From contig NW_027490175.1 in assembly GCF_050948175.1 (NCBI RefSeq), positions 1 to 64,000 of the forward strand: a DNA stretch of 64,000 bases. The letters are read 5' to 3'. Position numbers and translations under genes: made by a program. The notes beneath the pieces were generated by a model that saw only the letters and a list, made by a program, of their open reading frames with translations, did no database searches and was not told where the DNA came from. Shown piece by piece: positions 12,075-24,894 of the stretch. How positions within the stretch are numbered: position 1 is the first letter of the stretch; each line of letters starts with the position of its first letter. The DNA comes from Xylocopa sonorina (lineage: Eukaryota > Arthropoda > Insecta > Hymenoptera > Apidae).

Positions 12075-15000
12075 CTGCAGATATCTACGTAACGTAGCAA
12101 TGGAGTTCTACTGCTTCTTAAAACGCGATATCGTATCACATTTCTATGTTTCATGATAAGATATAATACTCATTTCGAAGGGTTACGCATACCTCGTATA
12201 CACTTCAAATGAATGAAAGTGCTAGATTTCCTTGCTAGGAAGCAGCGTTTGCAGATGTCTACGTATCGTAGCAATAGGGTTCTAATGCTTCTTAAAACGC
12301 GATATCGCATCATTTCTATGTCTCACAATACGATATAGTATTCATTGCGAAGTGTCACTTTTACCTCGCATACACTTCAAATGAATGTAAATGCGACACT
12401 TCCTTACTAGCAAGTAGTATTTGCAGTTGTCTCCGTATCGAAGCAATAGAGTTCTTATGCTTCTTAAAACGCGATATCGCATCACATGCCTATGTTTCAT
12501 GATAAGATATAATATTCATTTCGAACTGTTATGTATCCCTCGTCTACAATTCAAAAGAATGTAAACTTTACACTTCCTTGCTGGGAAATAGCGTTTGCAG
12601 ATGTCTACGTATCGAAGAAATAGAGTTTTATGCTTCTTAAATCCCGATATCGCATCTCAATTCTATGTTTCATGATAAGATATAATATTCATTGTGGAGT
12701 GTTATCTATACCTCGTATTCACTTAAAAAGAATGTAATTGCGATACTTCCTTGCTAGGAAATAGCGCTTGCAGATGTCTCCGTATCGAAGCAATAGAGAT
12801 CTAATGCTTCTCAAATCGCGATATCGCATTTCATTTCTATGTTTCGTGATAAAGTATAATATTCATTGTGGAGTGTTATGTATACCTCGTTTTCACTTTA
12901 AAAGAATGTAAATGCGACACTTCCTTGCGACTAAATAGCGTTTGCAGATGTCTACGTATCGTAGCATTAGAATTCTAATGCTTCTTAAATCTCCATATCG
13001 CATCTCATTTCTATGTTTCATGATAAGATATAATATTCATTGTGGAGTGTTATGTATACCTCGCATACACTTCAAATGAATGTAAATGCGACACATCCTT
13101 GCTAGGAAATAGCGTTTCCAGATGTCTACGTATCGAAGCAATAGAATTCCAATGCTACTTAAAGCGCGATATCGCATCTCATTTCTATGTTTCGTGATAA
13201 GATATAATATTCATTGTGGAGTGTTATGTATATCTCGCACTCACTTCAAAAGTATGTAAATGCGACACTTCCTTGCTAGGAAATAGCGTTTGCAGATGTC
13301 TGCGTATCGAAGCAATAGAGTTCTAATGCTTCTTGAAACGGGATGTCACATCTCGTATCTATGATTCATGATAAGATATAGTATTCATTGCGAAGAATCA
13401 CTTATACCTCGCATACACTTCAGAAGAATGTAAACGCGACACTTCCTTGCTAGGAAACAGCGTCTGCAGATGTCTACGCATCGTAGCAATAGAGTTCTAA
13501 ATCTTCTTAGAACGCGATATCACATCACATTTATATGTATCATGATAAGATATAATATTAATTGCGAAGTGTCACGTATACATCGCATACACTTCAAATG
13601 AATGTAAATGCGACACTTCCTTGCTAGGAAATAGCGTTTGCTGATGTCTACGTATCGAAGCAAAGGAGTTCTAGTACGTCTTAAAACGAGATATCGCATC
13701 TCATTTCTATGTTTCATGATAACATATAATATTCATTGCGAAGTGTTATGTGTTTCTCGTCTACACTTCAATTGAATGTTAATGCGACACTTCCTTTCTA
13801 GGAAAATACGTTTCCAGATGTCTACGTATCGAAGCAATAGAGTTATAATGCCTCTTAAAACGCGATATCGCATCTCATTTGTATGTTTCGTGATAAGATA
13901 TAATATTCATTGTGGATTTCTATGTATACCTCGTAATCGCTTCAAAAGAATGTAAATGCGACACTTCCTTGCTAGAAAATAGCTTTTGCAAATGTCTACG
14001 TATCGTAGCAATAGAGTTCTAACGATACTTAATTCGCGATATCGCATCTCATTTCTATGTTTCATGATACGATATAATATTCACTGCGAAGTGTCATGTA
14101 TACCACGTATTCACTTCAGAAGAATGTAAATGCGACACTTCATTGCTAGGAAGTAGCGTTTGCAGATGTCTACTTATCGGAGCAATATGGTTCTAATGCT
14201 TCTTGAAACGCGATATCGCATCTCATTTCTATGTTTCATGATAGGATATAATATTCATAGCGTAGTGTAATGAATACCTCATCTACACTTCAAAAGAATG
14301 TAAATGCCGCACTGCATTGCTAGGAAATGCGTTTCCAGATGTCTGCGTATCGAAGCAATAGAGTTCTAATGTTTCATAAAACGCGATATCGCATCTCATT
14401 TCTATGTTTCATGATACGATAAAATATTCATTGTGCAGTGTTATGTATACATCGTATTCTCTTCAAAAGAATGTAAATGCGACACTACCTTGCTAGGAAA
14501 TAGCGTTTGCAGATGTCTACGTACCGTAGCAATAAAGTTCCAATGCTTCTCAGAACGCGATATCGCATCTCATTTCTATGTTTAATCATAAGATATAATA
14601 TTCAGTGTGGAGTGTTATCTATACCGCGAATTCACTTCAAGAGAATGTAAATGCGACACTTCCTTGCTAGGAAGTAGCGTTTGCAGATCTCTACGTATCG
14701 CAGCAATAGTGTTCTAATAATTCTTAAAACGGGATATCGCATCTCATTTCTATGTTTCATGATAAGATATAATATTCATTGCGAAGTGTTATGTATTCCT
14801 CGTCTACACTTCAGATGAATGTAAATGCGACACTTCCTTTCTAGGAAATTCGTTTCCAGATGTCTGCGTATCGAAACAGTAGAGTTCCAGTGCTTCCTAA
14901 AAAGCGATATCGCACCTCATTCCTATGATTCATGGTAAGATATAATATTCATTGCGGAGTGTCATGTATACTTCGTATTCACTTCAAAAGAATGTAAATG

Positions 15001-15201
15001 CGACACTTCCTTGCTAGGAAATAGCGTCTGCAGATGTCTACGTATCGTAGCAAAGGAGATCTAATGCTTCTTACATTGTCATATCGCATCTCATTTCTAT
15101 GTTTCTTGATAGGATATAATATTCATTGTGCAGTGTTATGTATACCCAGTATTCACTTCAAAAGAATGTAAATACGACACTTCCTTGCTAGGAAATAGCG
15201 T
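12075..15201. repeat. HOR B copy 1 (18 monomers, 3127 bp)
   Basis: The sequence recurs at a fixed offset of 3127 bp (12081 matches 15208, 13520 matches 16647), which is 18 monomers minus 5 bp. The copies are nearly identical by eye; differences include 12927 (TTGCGA versus TGGCGA) and GATTCATG versus GATCCATG near 13371. The last roughly 1.0 kb, from about 14210, is not specific to B: it matches HOR A at 4650-5649 with an offset of 9560. The unit is therefore a hybrid of A-type and B-type monomers. Confidence 0.92.
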
Positions 15202-18200
15202 TTGCAGATATCTACGTAACGTAGCAATGGAGTTCTACTGCTTCTTAAAACGCGATATCGTATCACATTTCTATGTTTCATGATAAGATATAATACTCAT
15301 TTCGAAGGGTTACGCATACCTCGTATACACTTCAAATGAATGAAAGTGCTAGATTTCCTTGCTAGGAAGCAGCGTTTGCAGATGTCTACGTATCGTAGCA
15401 ATAGGGTTCTAATGCTTCTTAAAACGCGATATCGCATCATTTCTATGTCTCACAATACGATATAGTATTCATTGCGAAGTGTCACTTTTACCTCGCATAC
15501 ACTTCAAATGAATGTAAATGCGACACTTCCTTACTAGCAAGTAGTATTTGCAGTTGTCTCCGTATCGAAGCAATAGAGTTCTTATGCTTCTTAAAACGCG
15601 ATATCGCATCACATGCCTATGTTTCATGATAAGATATAATATTCATTTCGAACTGTTATGTATCCCTCGTCTACAATTCAAAAGAATGTAAACTTTACAC
15701 TTCCTTGCTGGGAAATAGCGTTTGCAGATGTCTACGTATCGAAGAAATAGAGTTTTATGCTTCTTAAATCCCGATATCGCATCTCAATTCTATGTTTCAT
15801 GATAAGATATAATATTCATTGTGGAGTGTTATCTATACCTCGTATTCACTTAAAAAGAATGTAATTGCGATACTTCCTTGCTAGGAAATAGCGCTTGCAG
15901 ATGTCTCCGTATCGAAGCAATAGAGATCTAATGCTTCTCAAATCGCGATATCGCATTTCATTTCTATGTTTCGTGATAAAGTATAATATTCATTGTGGAG
16001 TGTTATGTATACCTCGTTTTCACTTTAAAAGAATGTAAATGCGACACTTCCTGGCGACTAAATAGCGTTTGCAGATGTCTACGTATCGTAGCATTAGAAT
16101 TCTAATGCTTCTTAAATCTCCATATCGCATCTCATTTCTATGTTTCATGATAAGATATAATATTCATTGTGGAGTGTTATGTATACCTCGCATACACTTC
16201 AAATGAATGTAAATGCGACACATCCTTGCTAGGAAATAGCGTTTCCAGATGTCTACGTATCGAAGCAATAGAATTCCAATGCTACTTAAAGCGCGATATC
16301 GCATCTCATTTCTATGTTTCGTGATAAGATATAATATTCATTGTGGAGTGTTATGTATATCTCGCACTCACTTCAAAAGTATGTAAATGCGACACTTCCT
16401 TGCTAGGAAATAGCGTTTGCAGATGTCTGCGTATCGAAGCAATAGAGTTCTAATGCTTCTTGAAACGGGATGTCACATCTCGTATCTATGATCCATGATA
16501 AGATATAGTATTCATTGCGAAGAATCACTTATACCTCGCATACACTTCAGAAGAATGTAAACGCGACACTTCCTTGCTAGGAAACAGCGTCTGCAGATGT
16601 CTACGCATCGTAGCAATAGAGTTCTAAATCTTCTTAGAACGCGATATCACATCACATTTATATGTATCATGATAAGATATAATATTAATTGCGAAGTGTC
16701 ACGTATACATCGCATACACTTCAAATGAATGTAAATGCGACACTTCCTTGCTAGGAAATAGCGTTTGCTGATGTCTACGTATCGAAGCAAAGGAGTTCTA
16801 GTACGTCTTAAAACGAGATATCGCATCTCATTTCTATGTTTCATGATAACATATAATATTCATTGCGAAGTGTTATGTGTTTCTCGTCTACACTTCAATT
16901 GAATGTTAATGCGACACTTCCTTTCTAGGAAAATACGTTTCCAGATGTCTACGTATCGAAGCAATAGAGTTATAATGCCTCTTAAAACGCGATATCGCAT
17001 CTCATTTGTATGTTTCGTGATAAGATATAATATTCATTGTGGATTTCTATGTATACCTCGTAATCGCTTCAAAAGAATGTAAATGCGACACTTCCTTGCT
17101 AGAAAATAGCTTTTGCAAATGTCTACGTATCGTAGCAATAGAGTTCTAACGATACTTAATTCGCGATATCGCATCTCATTTCTATGTTTCATGATACGAT
17201 ATAATATTCACTGCGAAGTGTCATGTATACCACGTATTCACTTCAGAAGAATGTAAATGCGACACTTCATTGCTAGGAAGTAGCGTTTGCAGATGTCTAC
17301 TTATCGGAGCAATATGGTTCTAATGCTTCTTGAAACGCGATATCGCATCTCATTTCTATGTTTCATGATAGGATATAATATTCATAGCGTAGTGTAATGA
17401 ATACCTCATCTACACTTCAAAAGAATGTAAATGCCGCACTGCATTGCTAGGAAATGCGTTTCCAGATGTCTGCGTATCGAAGCAATAGAGTTCTAATGTT
17501 TCATAAAACGCGATATCGCATCTCATTTCTATGTTTCATGATACGATAAAATATTCATTGTGCAGTGTTATGTATACATCGTATTCTCTTCAAAAGAATG
17601 TAAATGCGACACTACCTTGCTAGGAAATAGCGTTTGCAGATGTCTACGTACCGTAGCAATAAAGTTCCAATGCTTCTCAGAACGCGATATCGCATCTCAT
17701 TTCTATGTTTAATCATAAGATATAATATTCAGTGTGGAGTGTTATCTATACCGCGAATTCACTTCAAGAGAATGTAAATGCGACACTTCCTTGCTAGGAA
17801 GTAGCGTTTGCAGATCTCTACGTATCGCAGCAATAGTGTTCTAATAATTCTTAAAACGGGATATCGCATCTCATTTCTATGTTTCATGATAAGATATAAT
17901 ATTCATTGCGAAGTGTTATGTATTCCTCGTCTACACTTCAGATGAATGTAAATGCGACACTTCCTTTCTAGGAAATTCGTTTCCAGATGTCTGCGTATCG
18001 AAACAGTAGAGTTCCAGTGCTTCCTAAAAAGCGATATCGCACCTCATTCCTATGATTCATGGTAAGATATAATATTCATTGCGGAGTGTCATGTATACTT
18101 CGTATTCACTTCAAAAGAATGTAAATGCGACACTTCCTTGCTAGGAAATAGCGTCTGCAGATGTCTACGTATCGTAGCAAAGGAGATCTAATGCTTCTTA

Positions 18201-18328
18201 CATTGTCATATCGCATCTCATTTCTATGTTTCTTGATAGGATATAATATTCATTGTGCAGTGTTATGTATACCCAGTATTCACTTCAAAAGAATGTAAAT
18301 ACGACACTTCCTTGCTAGGAAATAGCGT
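15202..18328. repeat. HOR B copy 2 (18 monomers, 3127 bp)
   Basis: Direct tandem copy of 12075-15201 with no monomer gained or lost. Both its entry (15202, out of the A-derived module into GCAGATATCTACGTAACG) and its exit at 18328 have the same junction sequence, so the A-to-B junction was already present when the unit was amplified. The A-derived part is at about 17337-18336. Confidence 0.92.
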
Positions 18329-20650
18329 TTGCAGATATCTACGTAACGTAGCAATGGAGTTCTACTGCTTCTTAAAACGCGATATCGTATCACATTTCTA
18401 TGTTTCATGATAAGATATAATACTCATTTCGAAGGGTTACGCATACCTCGTATACACTTCAAATGAATGAAAGTGCTAGATTTCCTTGCTAGGAAGCAGC
18501 GTTTGCAGATGTCTACGTATCGTAGCAATAGGGTTCTAATGCTTCTTAAAACGCGATATCGCATCATTTCTATGTCTCACAATACGATATAGTATTCATT
18601 GCGAAGTGTCACTTTTACCTCGCATACACTTCAAATGAATGTAAATGCGACACTTCCTTACTAGCAAGTAGTATTTGCAGTTGTCTCCGTATCGAAGCAA
18701 TAGAGTTCTTATGCTTCTTAAAACGCGATATCGCATCACATGCCTATGTTTCATGATAAGATATAATATTCATTTCGAACTGTTATGTATCCCTCGTCTA
18801 CAATTCAAAAGAATGTAAACTTTACACTTCCTTGCTGGGAAATAGCGTTTGCAGATGTCTACGTATCGAAGAAATAGAGTTTTATGCTTCTTAAATCCCG
18901 ATATCGCATCTCATTTCTATGTTTCATGATAAGATATAATATTCATTGTGGAGTGTTATCTATACCTCGTATTCACTTAAAAAGAATGTAATTGCGATAC
19001 TTCCTTGCTAGGAAATAGCGCTTGCAGATGTCTCCGTATCGAAGCAATAGAGATCTAATGCTTCTCAAATCGCGATATCGCATTTCATTTCTATGTTTCG
19101 TGATAAAGTATAATATTCATTGTGGAGTGTTATGTATACCTCGTTTTCACTTTAAAAGAATGTAAATGCGACACTTCCTTGCGACTAAATAGCGTTTGCA
19201 GATGTCTACGTATCGTAGCATTAGAATTCTAATGCTTCTTAAATCTCCATATCGCATCTCATTTCTATGTTTCATGATAAGATATAATATTCATTGTGGA
19301 GTGTTATGTATACCTCGCATACACTTCAAATGAATGTAAATGCGACACATCCTTGCTAGGAAATAGCGTTTCCAGATGTCTACGTATCGAAGCAATAGAA
19401 TTCCAATGCTACTTAAAGCGCGATATCGCATCTCATTTCTATGTTTCGTGATAAGATATAATATTCATTGTGGAGTGTTATGTATATCTCGCACTCACTT
19501 CAAAAGAATGTAAATGCGACACTTCCTTGCTAGGAAATAGCGTTTGCAGATGTCTGCGTATCGAAGCAATAGAGTTCTAATGCTTCTTGAAACGGGATGT
19601 CACATCTCGTATCTATGATCCATGATAAGATATAGTATTCATTGCGAAGAATCACTTATACCTCGCATACACTTCAGAAGAATGTAAACGCGACACTTCC
19701 TTGCTAGGAAACAGCGTCTGCAGATGTCTACGCATCGTAGCAATAGAGTTCTAAATCTTCTTAGAACGCGATATCACATCACATTTATATGTATCATGAT
19801 AAGATATAGTATTCATTGCGAAGAATCACTTATACCTCGCATACACTTCAGAAGAATGTAAACGCGACACTTCCTTGCTAGGAAACAGCGTCTGCAGATG
19901 TCTACGCATCGTAGCAATAGAGTTCTAAATCTTCTTAGAACGCGATATCACATGACATTTATATGTATCATGATAAGATATAATATTAATTGCGAAGTGT
20001 CACGTATACATCGCATACACTTCAAATGAATGTAAATGCGACACTTCCTTGCTAGGAAATAGCGTTTGCTGATGTCTACGTATCGAAGCAAAGGAGTTCT
20101 AGTACGTCTTAAAACGAGATATCGCATCTCATTTCTATGTTTCATGATAACATATAATATTCATTGCGAAGTGTTATGTGTTTCTCGTCTACACTTCAAT
20201 TGAATGTTAATGCGACACTTCCTTTCTAGGAAAATACGTTTCCAGATGTCTACGTATCGAAGCAATAGAGTTATAAAGCCTCTTAAAACGCGATATCGCA
20301 TCTCATTTGTATGTTTCGTGATAAGATATAATATTCATTGTGGATTTCTATGTATACCTCGTATTCGCTTCAAAAGAATGTAAATGCGACACTTCCTTGC
20401 TAGAAAATAGCTTTTGCAAATGTCTACGTATCGTAGCAATAGAGTTCTAACGATACTTATTTCGCGATATCGCATCTCATTTCTATGTTTCATGATACGA
20501 TATAATATTCATTGCGAAGTGTCATGTATACCACGTATTCACTTCAAAAGAATGTAAATGCGACACTTCATTGCTAGGAAGTAGCGTTTGCAGATGTCTA
20601 CTTATCGGAGCAATAGGGTTCTAATGCTTCTTGAAACGCGATATCGCATC
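18329..20650. repeat. HOR B copy 3, partial, with one extra monomer
   Basis: Matches copy 2 at offset 3127 up to about 19800, then at offset 3301 (one monomer more) up to about 20650, where the A-derived module should begin but does not. The copy therefore has about 13 of the 18 monomers plus a duplicated one. It is more diverged toward its right end, for example CGATACTTAT where copy 2 has CGATACTTAA, ATTCATTGCG for ATTCACTGCG, and AATAGGG for AATATGG. Confidence 0.88.
19627..19974. repeat. Single-monomer tandem duplication inside HOR B copy 3
   Basis: Bases 19627-19800 and 19801-19974 are adjacent 174-bp copies. Each contains AAGATATAGTATTCATTGCG, GAATCACTTATACC and TAAACGCGACACTTCC in the same order. 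Copies 1 and 2 of the HOR have this monomer once, so the duplication happened after the HOR was amplified. It explains why the third B unit is offset by 3301 rather than 3127 bp. Confidence 0.92.
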
Positions 20651-20914
20651 ACATTTCTATGTTTCATGTTAAGATATAATATTCAATGCGAATTGTTATG
20701 TGTACCTCGTATTCACTTCAAAAGAGTGTAAATGCGACACTTCATTGCTAGGAAGTAGCGTTTGCAGATGTCTACTTATCGGAGCAATATGGTTCTAATG
20801 CTTCTTGAAACGCGATATCGCATCACATTTCTATTCTTCATGATAAGGTGCAATATTAATTGCGAAGTGTCATGTATACCACGTATTCACTTCAAAAGAG
20901 TGTACATGCGATAC
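20567..20914. repeat. Single-monomer duplication at the HOR B/C border
   Basis: The monomers starting near 20567 and 20741 both contain TTCATTGCTAGGAAGTAGCG followed by CTACTTATCGGAGC, at a spacing of exactly 174 bp (TTGCTA at 20571 and 20745). The pair sits where homology to HOR B stops and similarity to HOR C begins. It probably marks the exchange point between the two families. Confidence 0.75.
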
Positions 20915-23900
20915 TTCCTTGCTAGGGAATAGCGTTTCCAGGTGTCTACGTATCGAAACAATACAGTTCTAATGCTTCTTAAAACGGGATACCGCATCTC
21001 TTTTCTATGTTTCATAAAAGAATATAATATTAATTGCGAAGTGTCATGTATACCTTGTATTCACTTCAAAAGAATGTAAATGCGACACTTCCTTGCTAGG
21101 AAATAGCGCTACCAGATGTCTACGAATCGAAACAATAGAGTTCTAATGCTTCTTAAAACGAGATGTCGCATCTCATTTCTATGAATCATGATAAGATATA
21201 ATATTCATAGTGCAGTGTTATGTATATCTCGCATTTACCTCAAAAAAATGTAAATGCGACACTTCCTTGCTAGGAGGTAGCGTTTGCAGGTGTTTACGTA
21301 TCGTAGCAATAGAGATCTAATGCTTCTCAAAACGTGATATCGCATCTCATTCCTATGTTTCATGATGAGATATAATAATCATTGCGAAGTTACATGTATA
21401 CCTCGTATTCACTTCAAAAGGATGTAAATGCGACACTCCCTTGCTAGGAAATAGCGTTTGCAGGAGTTTACGTATAGTAGCAATAGAGATCTAATGCCTC
21501 TCAAAACGCGATATCGCATCTCATATATATGTTTCATGATAAGATATAATATTCATTGCGAAGTGTCATGTATACCTCGTATTCACTTCAAAAGAACGTA
21601 AATGCGACACTTCCTTGCTAGGAAATAGCGTTTGCAGATGTCTGCGTATCGAAGCAATAGAGTTCTAATGCTTCTTAAATCGAGATATCGAATTTCATTT
21701 CAACGTTTCATGATAAGATATAATATTCATTGCGAAGCGTTATGTATTCCTCCTCCACATGTCAAATGAATTTAATGCGACACTTCCTTTCTAGGAAATA
21801 GCGTTTCCAGAAGTCTACGTATCGAAGCAATAGAGTTCTAATGCTTCTTAAAACGAGTTATCGCATCTCACTTCTATGTTTCATGATGAGAGAAAATATC
21901 CATTGCGAAGTGTCATGTATACCACGTATTCACTTCAAAAGAATGTAGATGCGACACTTGCTTGCTAGGAAATAGCGTTTGTAGATGTCTACGTATCGTA
22001 GCAATAGAGTTCTAAAGCTTCTTAAAACGCGATATCACATCACATTTCTATGTTTCATGAGAACATATAATATTCATTGTGAAGTGTTATGTATACCTCG
22101 CATACACTTCAAATGAATGTAAATGCGACACTTCCTTTTTAGGAAATAGGGTTTGTTGATGTCTACGTATCGTAGCAATAGACATCTAATGCTACTTAAA
22201 ACGCGATATTGCATCTCATTTCTATGGTTCGTGATAAGATATAATATTCATTGTGGAGTGTTATCTATACCTCGTATACACTTCAAAAGAATGTCAGTGC
22301 GACACTTCCTTGCTAGGAAATAGCGTCTGCAAATGTCTACGTATCGTAGCAATAGAGATCTAAAGCTTCCCAAAACGCGATACCGCATCTCATTTCTATG
22401 TTTCATGATAAGATGTAATATTCATTGTGTAGTGTCATGTATACCTCCTATTCACTTCAAAAGAATGTAAGTGCAACACTTCCTGGCTAGGAAATAGCGT
22501 TTGTAGATGTCTACGCATCGTAGCAATAGTGTTCTAATGCTTCTTAAAACGCGATAACGCATCACACTCCTATGTTTCATAATAAGATATAATATTCATT
22601 GCGAAGTGTCTTGTATAACTCGCGTACACTTCTAACGAATGTAAATGCGACACTTGCTTGCTAGGAAATAGTGTTGGCAGATGTCTACGTATCGAAGCAA
22701 CAGAATTCTAATGCTTCTTAAAACGAGTTATCGCATCCCAATTGTATGTTGCTTGATAAGGTATAATTATCATTGCGTAGTGTCATGTATACCTCGTATT
22801 CACTTCAAAAGGATGTATATCCGACACTCCCTTGCTAGGAAGTAGCGTCTGCAGATGTCTACGAATCGAAACAACAGTGTTCTAATGCTTCTTAAATCGA
22901 GATATCGCATCTCATTTCTATGATTCATGATAAGATATAATATTCATTGTGCAGTGTTATGTATACCTCTTACTCACTACAAAAGAGTGTAAATGCGACA
23001 CTTCCTTGCTAGGAAATAGCGTTTGCAGATGTCTACGTATCGTAGCTTTAGGGTTCTAATGCTTCTTAAATCTCGATATCGCATCTCATTTCTGTGTCTC
23101 ATGACAAGATATAACATTCATTGTGCAGTGTTATGTATACCTCTTATCACTTAAAAAGCATGTAAATGCGACACTTCCTTGCTAGGAAATAGCGTTTGCA
23201 GATACCTACGTATCGTAGCATTAGAGTTCTAATGCTTCTCAAAACGCGATATTGCATCTCATTTCTATGTTTCATGATAATATTTGATGTTCATTGCGAA
23301 GTGCTATGTATTCCTCGTCTACTTCAAATGAAAGTAAATGCGACACTTCCTTGCTAGGAAATAGCGTATCCAGATGTCTACGTATCGAAACAATGGATTT
23401 CTAATGCTTCTTAAACCAAATATCGAATCTCATTTCTATGTTTCATGATAAGATATGATATTCATTGCGAAGTGTCTTGTATACCTCGTATTCACTTCAA
23501 ATGAATGTAAATGCGACACTTCCTTGCTAAGAAATAGCGTTTGCAGATGTCTACGTATCGTAGCAAGCGTGTTATAATGCTTCTTAAAACGAGATATCGC
23601 ATCTCATTTCTATGTTTCATGCTAACATATAATATTCATTGCGAAGTGTTATGTATACCTCGCATACACTTCAAATGAATGTAAATGCGACAATTCCTTG
23701 CTAGGAAATAGCGTTTGCAGATGTCTGCGTATCGAAGCAATAGAGTTCTAATGCTTCTTAAATCGAGATATCGAATTTCATTTCAACGTTTCATGATAAG
23801 ATATAATATTCATTGCGAAGCGTTATGTATTCCTCCTCCACATGTCAAATGAATTTAATGCGACACTTTCTTTCTAGGAAATTACGTTTCCAGATGTCTC

Positions 23901-23929
23901 CGTATCGAAGCAATAGAGTACTAATGCTT
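20651..23929. repeat. C-family satellite left of the first full C unit
   Basis: About 19 monomers related to later parts of the C domain. Bases from about 21000 to 21790 match about 30900-31700 at an offset of 9907 bp, including the distinctive CTCGCATTTACCTC and GAGGTAGCGTTTGCAGG monomer. From 22056 the sequence is recopied at 32659 and beyond. The monomer near 21725-21780 with CTCCTCCACATGTC reappears at about 23830, 27485, 31655 and 34440, so it is a useful marker of C units. There is no gene. Confidence 0.82.
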
Positions 23930-24753
23930 CTCAAAACGCGATATCGCATCACATTTCTATGTTTCATGATAAGATATAATACTCTTTGCGAAGTGTTATG
24001 TATTCCTCCTCTACACTTCAAATGAATGTAAATGCGACAATTCCTTGCAAGGTTGTAGCGTTTGCAGATGTCTACGAATTGAAGCAATAGATTTCTAATG
24101 CTTCTTCAAACGAGATATCGCATCCCATTTCTATGTTTCATGATAGGATATAATATTCATTGCGAAGGGTTTTGTATACCTCGTATTCACTTCAAAAGAA
24201 TGTAAATGCGACACTTCCTTGCTAGGAAGTAGCGTTTACAGATGTCTAGGTATCGAAGCAATAGATTTCTAATGCTTCTTAAATTACGATATCGCATCCC
24301 ATTTCTATGTTTCACGACAAGATACAATATTCATTGCGCAGTTATATGTATACCTCGTCTTCACCTCAAAAGAATGTTAATGCGACACGTCCTTGCTCGG
24401 AAAAAGTGTTTGCAGATGTCTACGTATCGAAGCAATATTGTCCCAATGCTTCTTAAATCTCGATATCGCATCCCATTTCCATGTTTCATGATAAGATATA
24501 ATATTCATTGCGAAGTGTCTTGTATACATCGCATACACTTCAAATGAATGTAAATGCGACACTTCCTTGCAAGGAAATAGCGTTGGCACATGTCTCCGTA
24601 TCGAAGCAATAAGGTTCTAATTCTTCTTAAAACGCGATATCGCATCTCATTTCTATGTTTCATGATAAGATACAAAATTCATTGCGAAGTGTCATGTGTA
24701 CCTCGTATTCACTTGAAAACAATGTAAATGCGACACTTCCTTGCTAGGAAATG
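22056..24753. repeat. 2.7-kb block, donor-side copy (recopied at 32659)
   Basis: About 15.5 monomers that recur at a constant offset of 10603 bp, 61 monomers minus 11 bp. Check points are 22056/32659, 23813/34416 and 24242/34845. Rare shared features include TTTTTAGGAAATAGGG, AGTGCAACACTTCCTGGC and the CTCGTCTACTTCAAATG deletion variant at about 23310/33920. The second half overlaps the start of HOR C copy 1. The term donor is only for orientation; the direction of copying cannot be read from the sequence. Confidence 0.87.
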
Positions 24754-24894
24754 GCGTTTGCAGATGCCTACGTATCGAAGCAATAGAGCCCTAATGCTTC
24801 TTAAATCGCGATATCGCATTTCATTTCCATGTTTCATGATGAGATATAATATTCATTGCGAAGTGTCTTGTATACCTCGCATACACTTCAAATG

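Noticed and set aside
12081..12100. tRNA, rRNA or small RNA gene
   Set aside because: No cloverleaf-like or rRNA-like sequence was seen. The short dyads are the same satellite palindromes found in every monomer.
24242..24547. Open frames of about 61 to 101 codons, such as 24242-24547 (+), 28067-28372 (+), 32240-32545 (+), 34845-35150 (+) and 58385-58687 (-)
   Set aside because: All are translations of the satellite itself with a 58-residue period. They arise where a variant removes the usual stop in the monomer (TAA or TAG on the plus frame, TGA on the minus frame). They appear at the same phase wherever the HOR is repeated and resemble no protein domain, so they are not annotated as genes.
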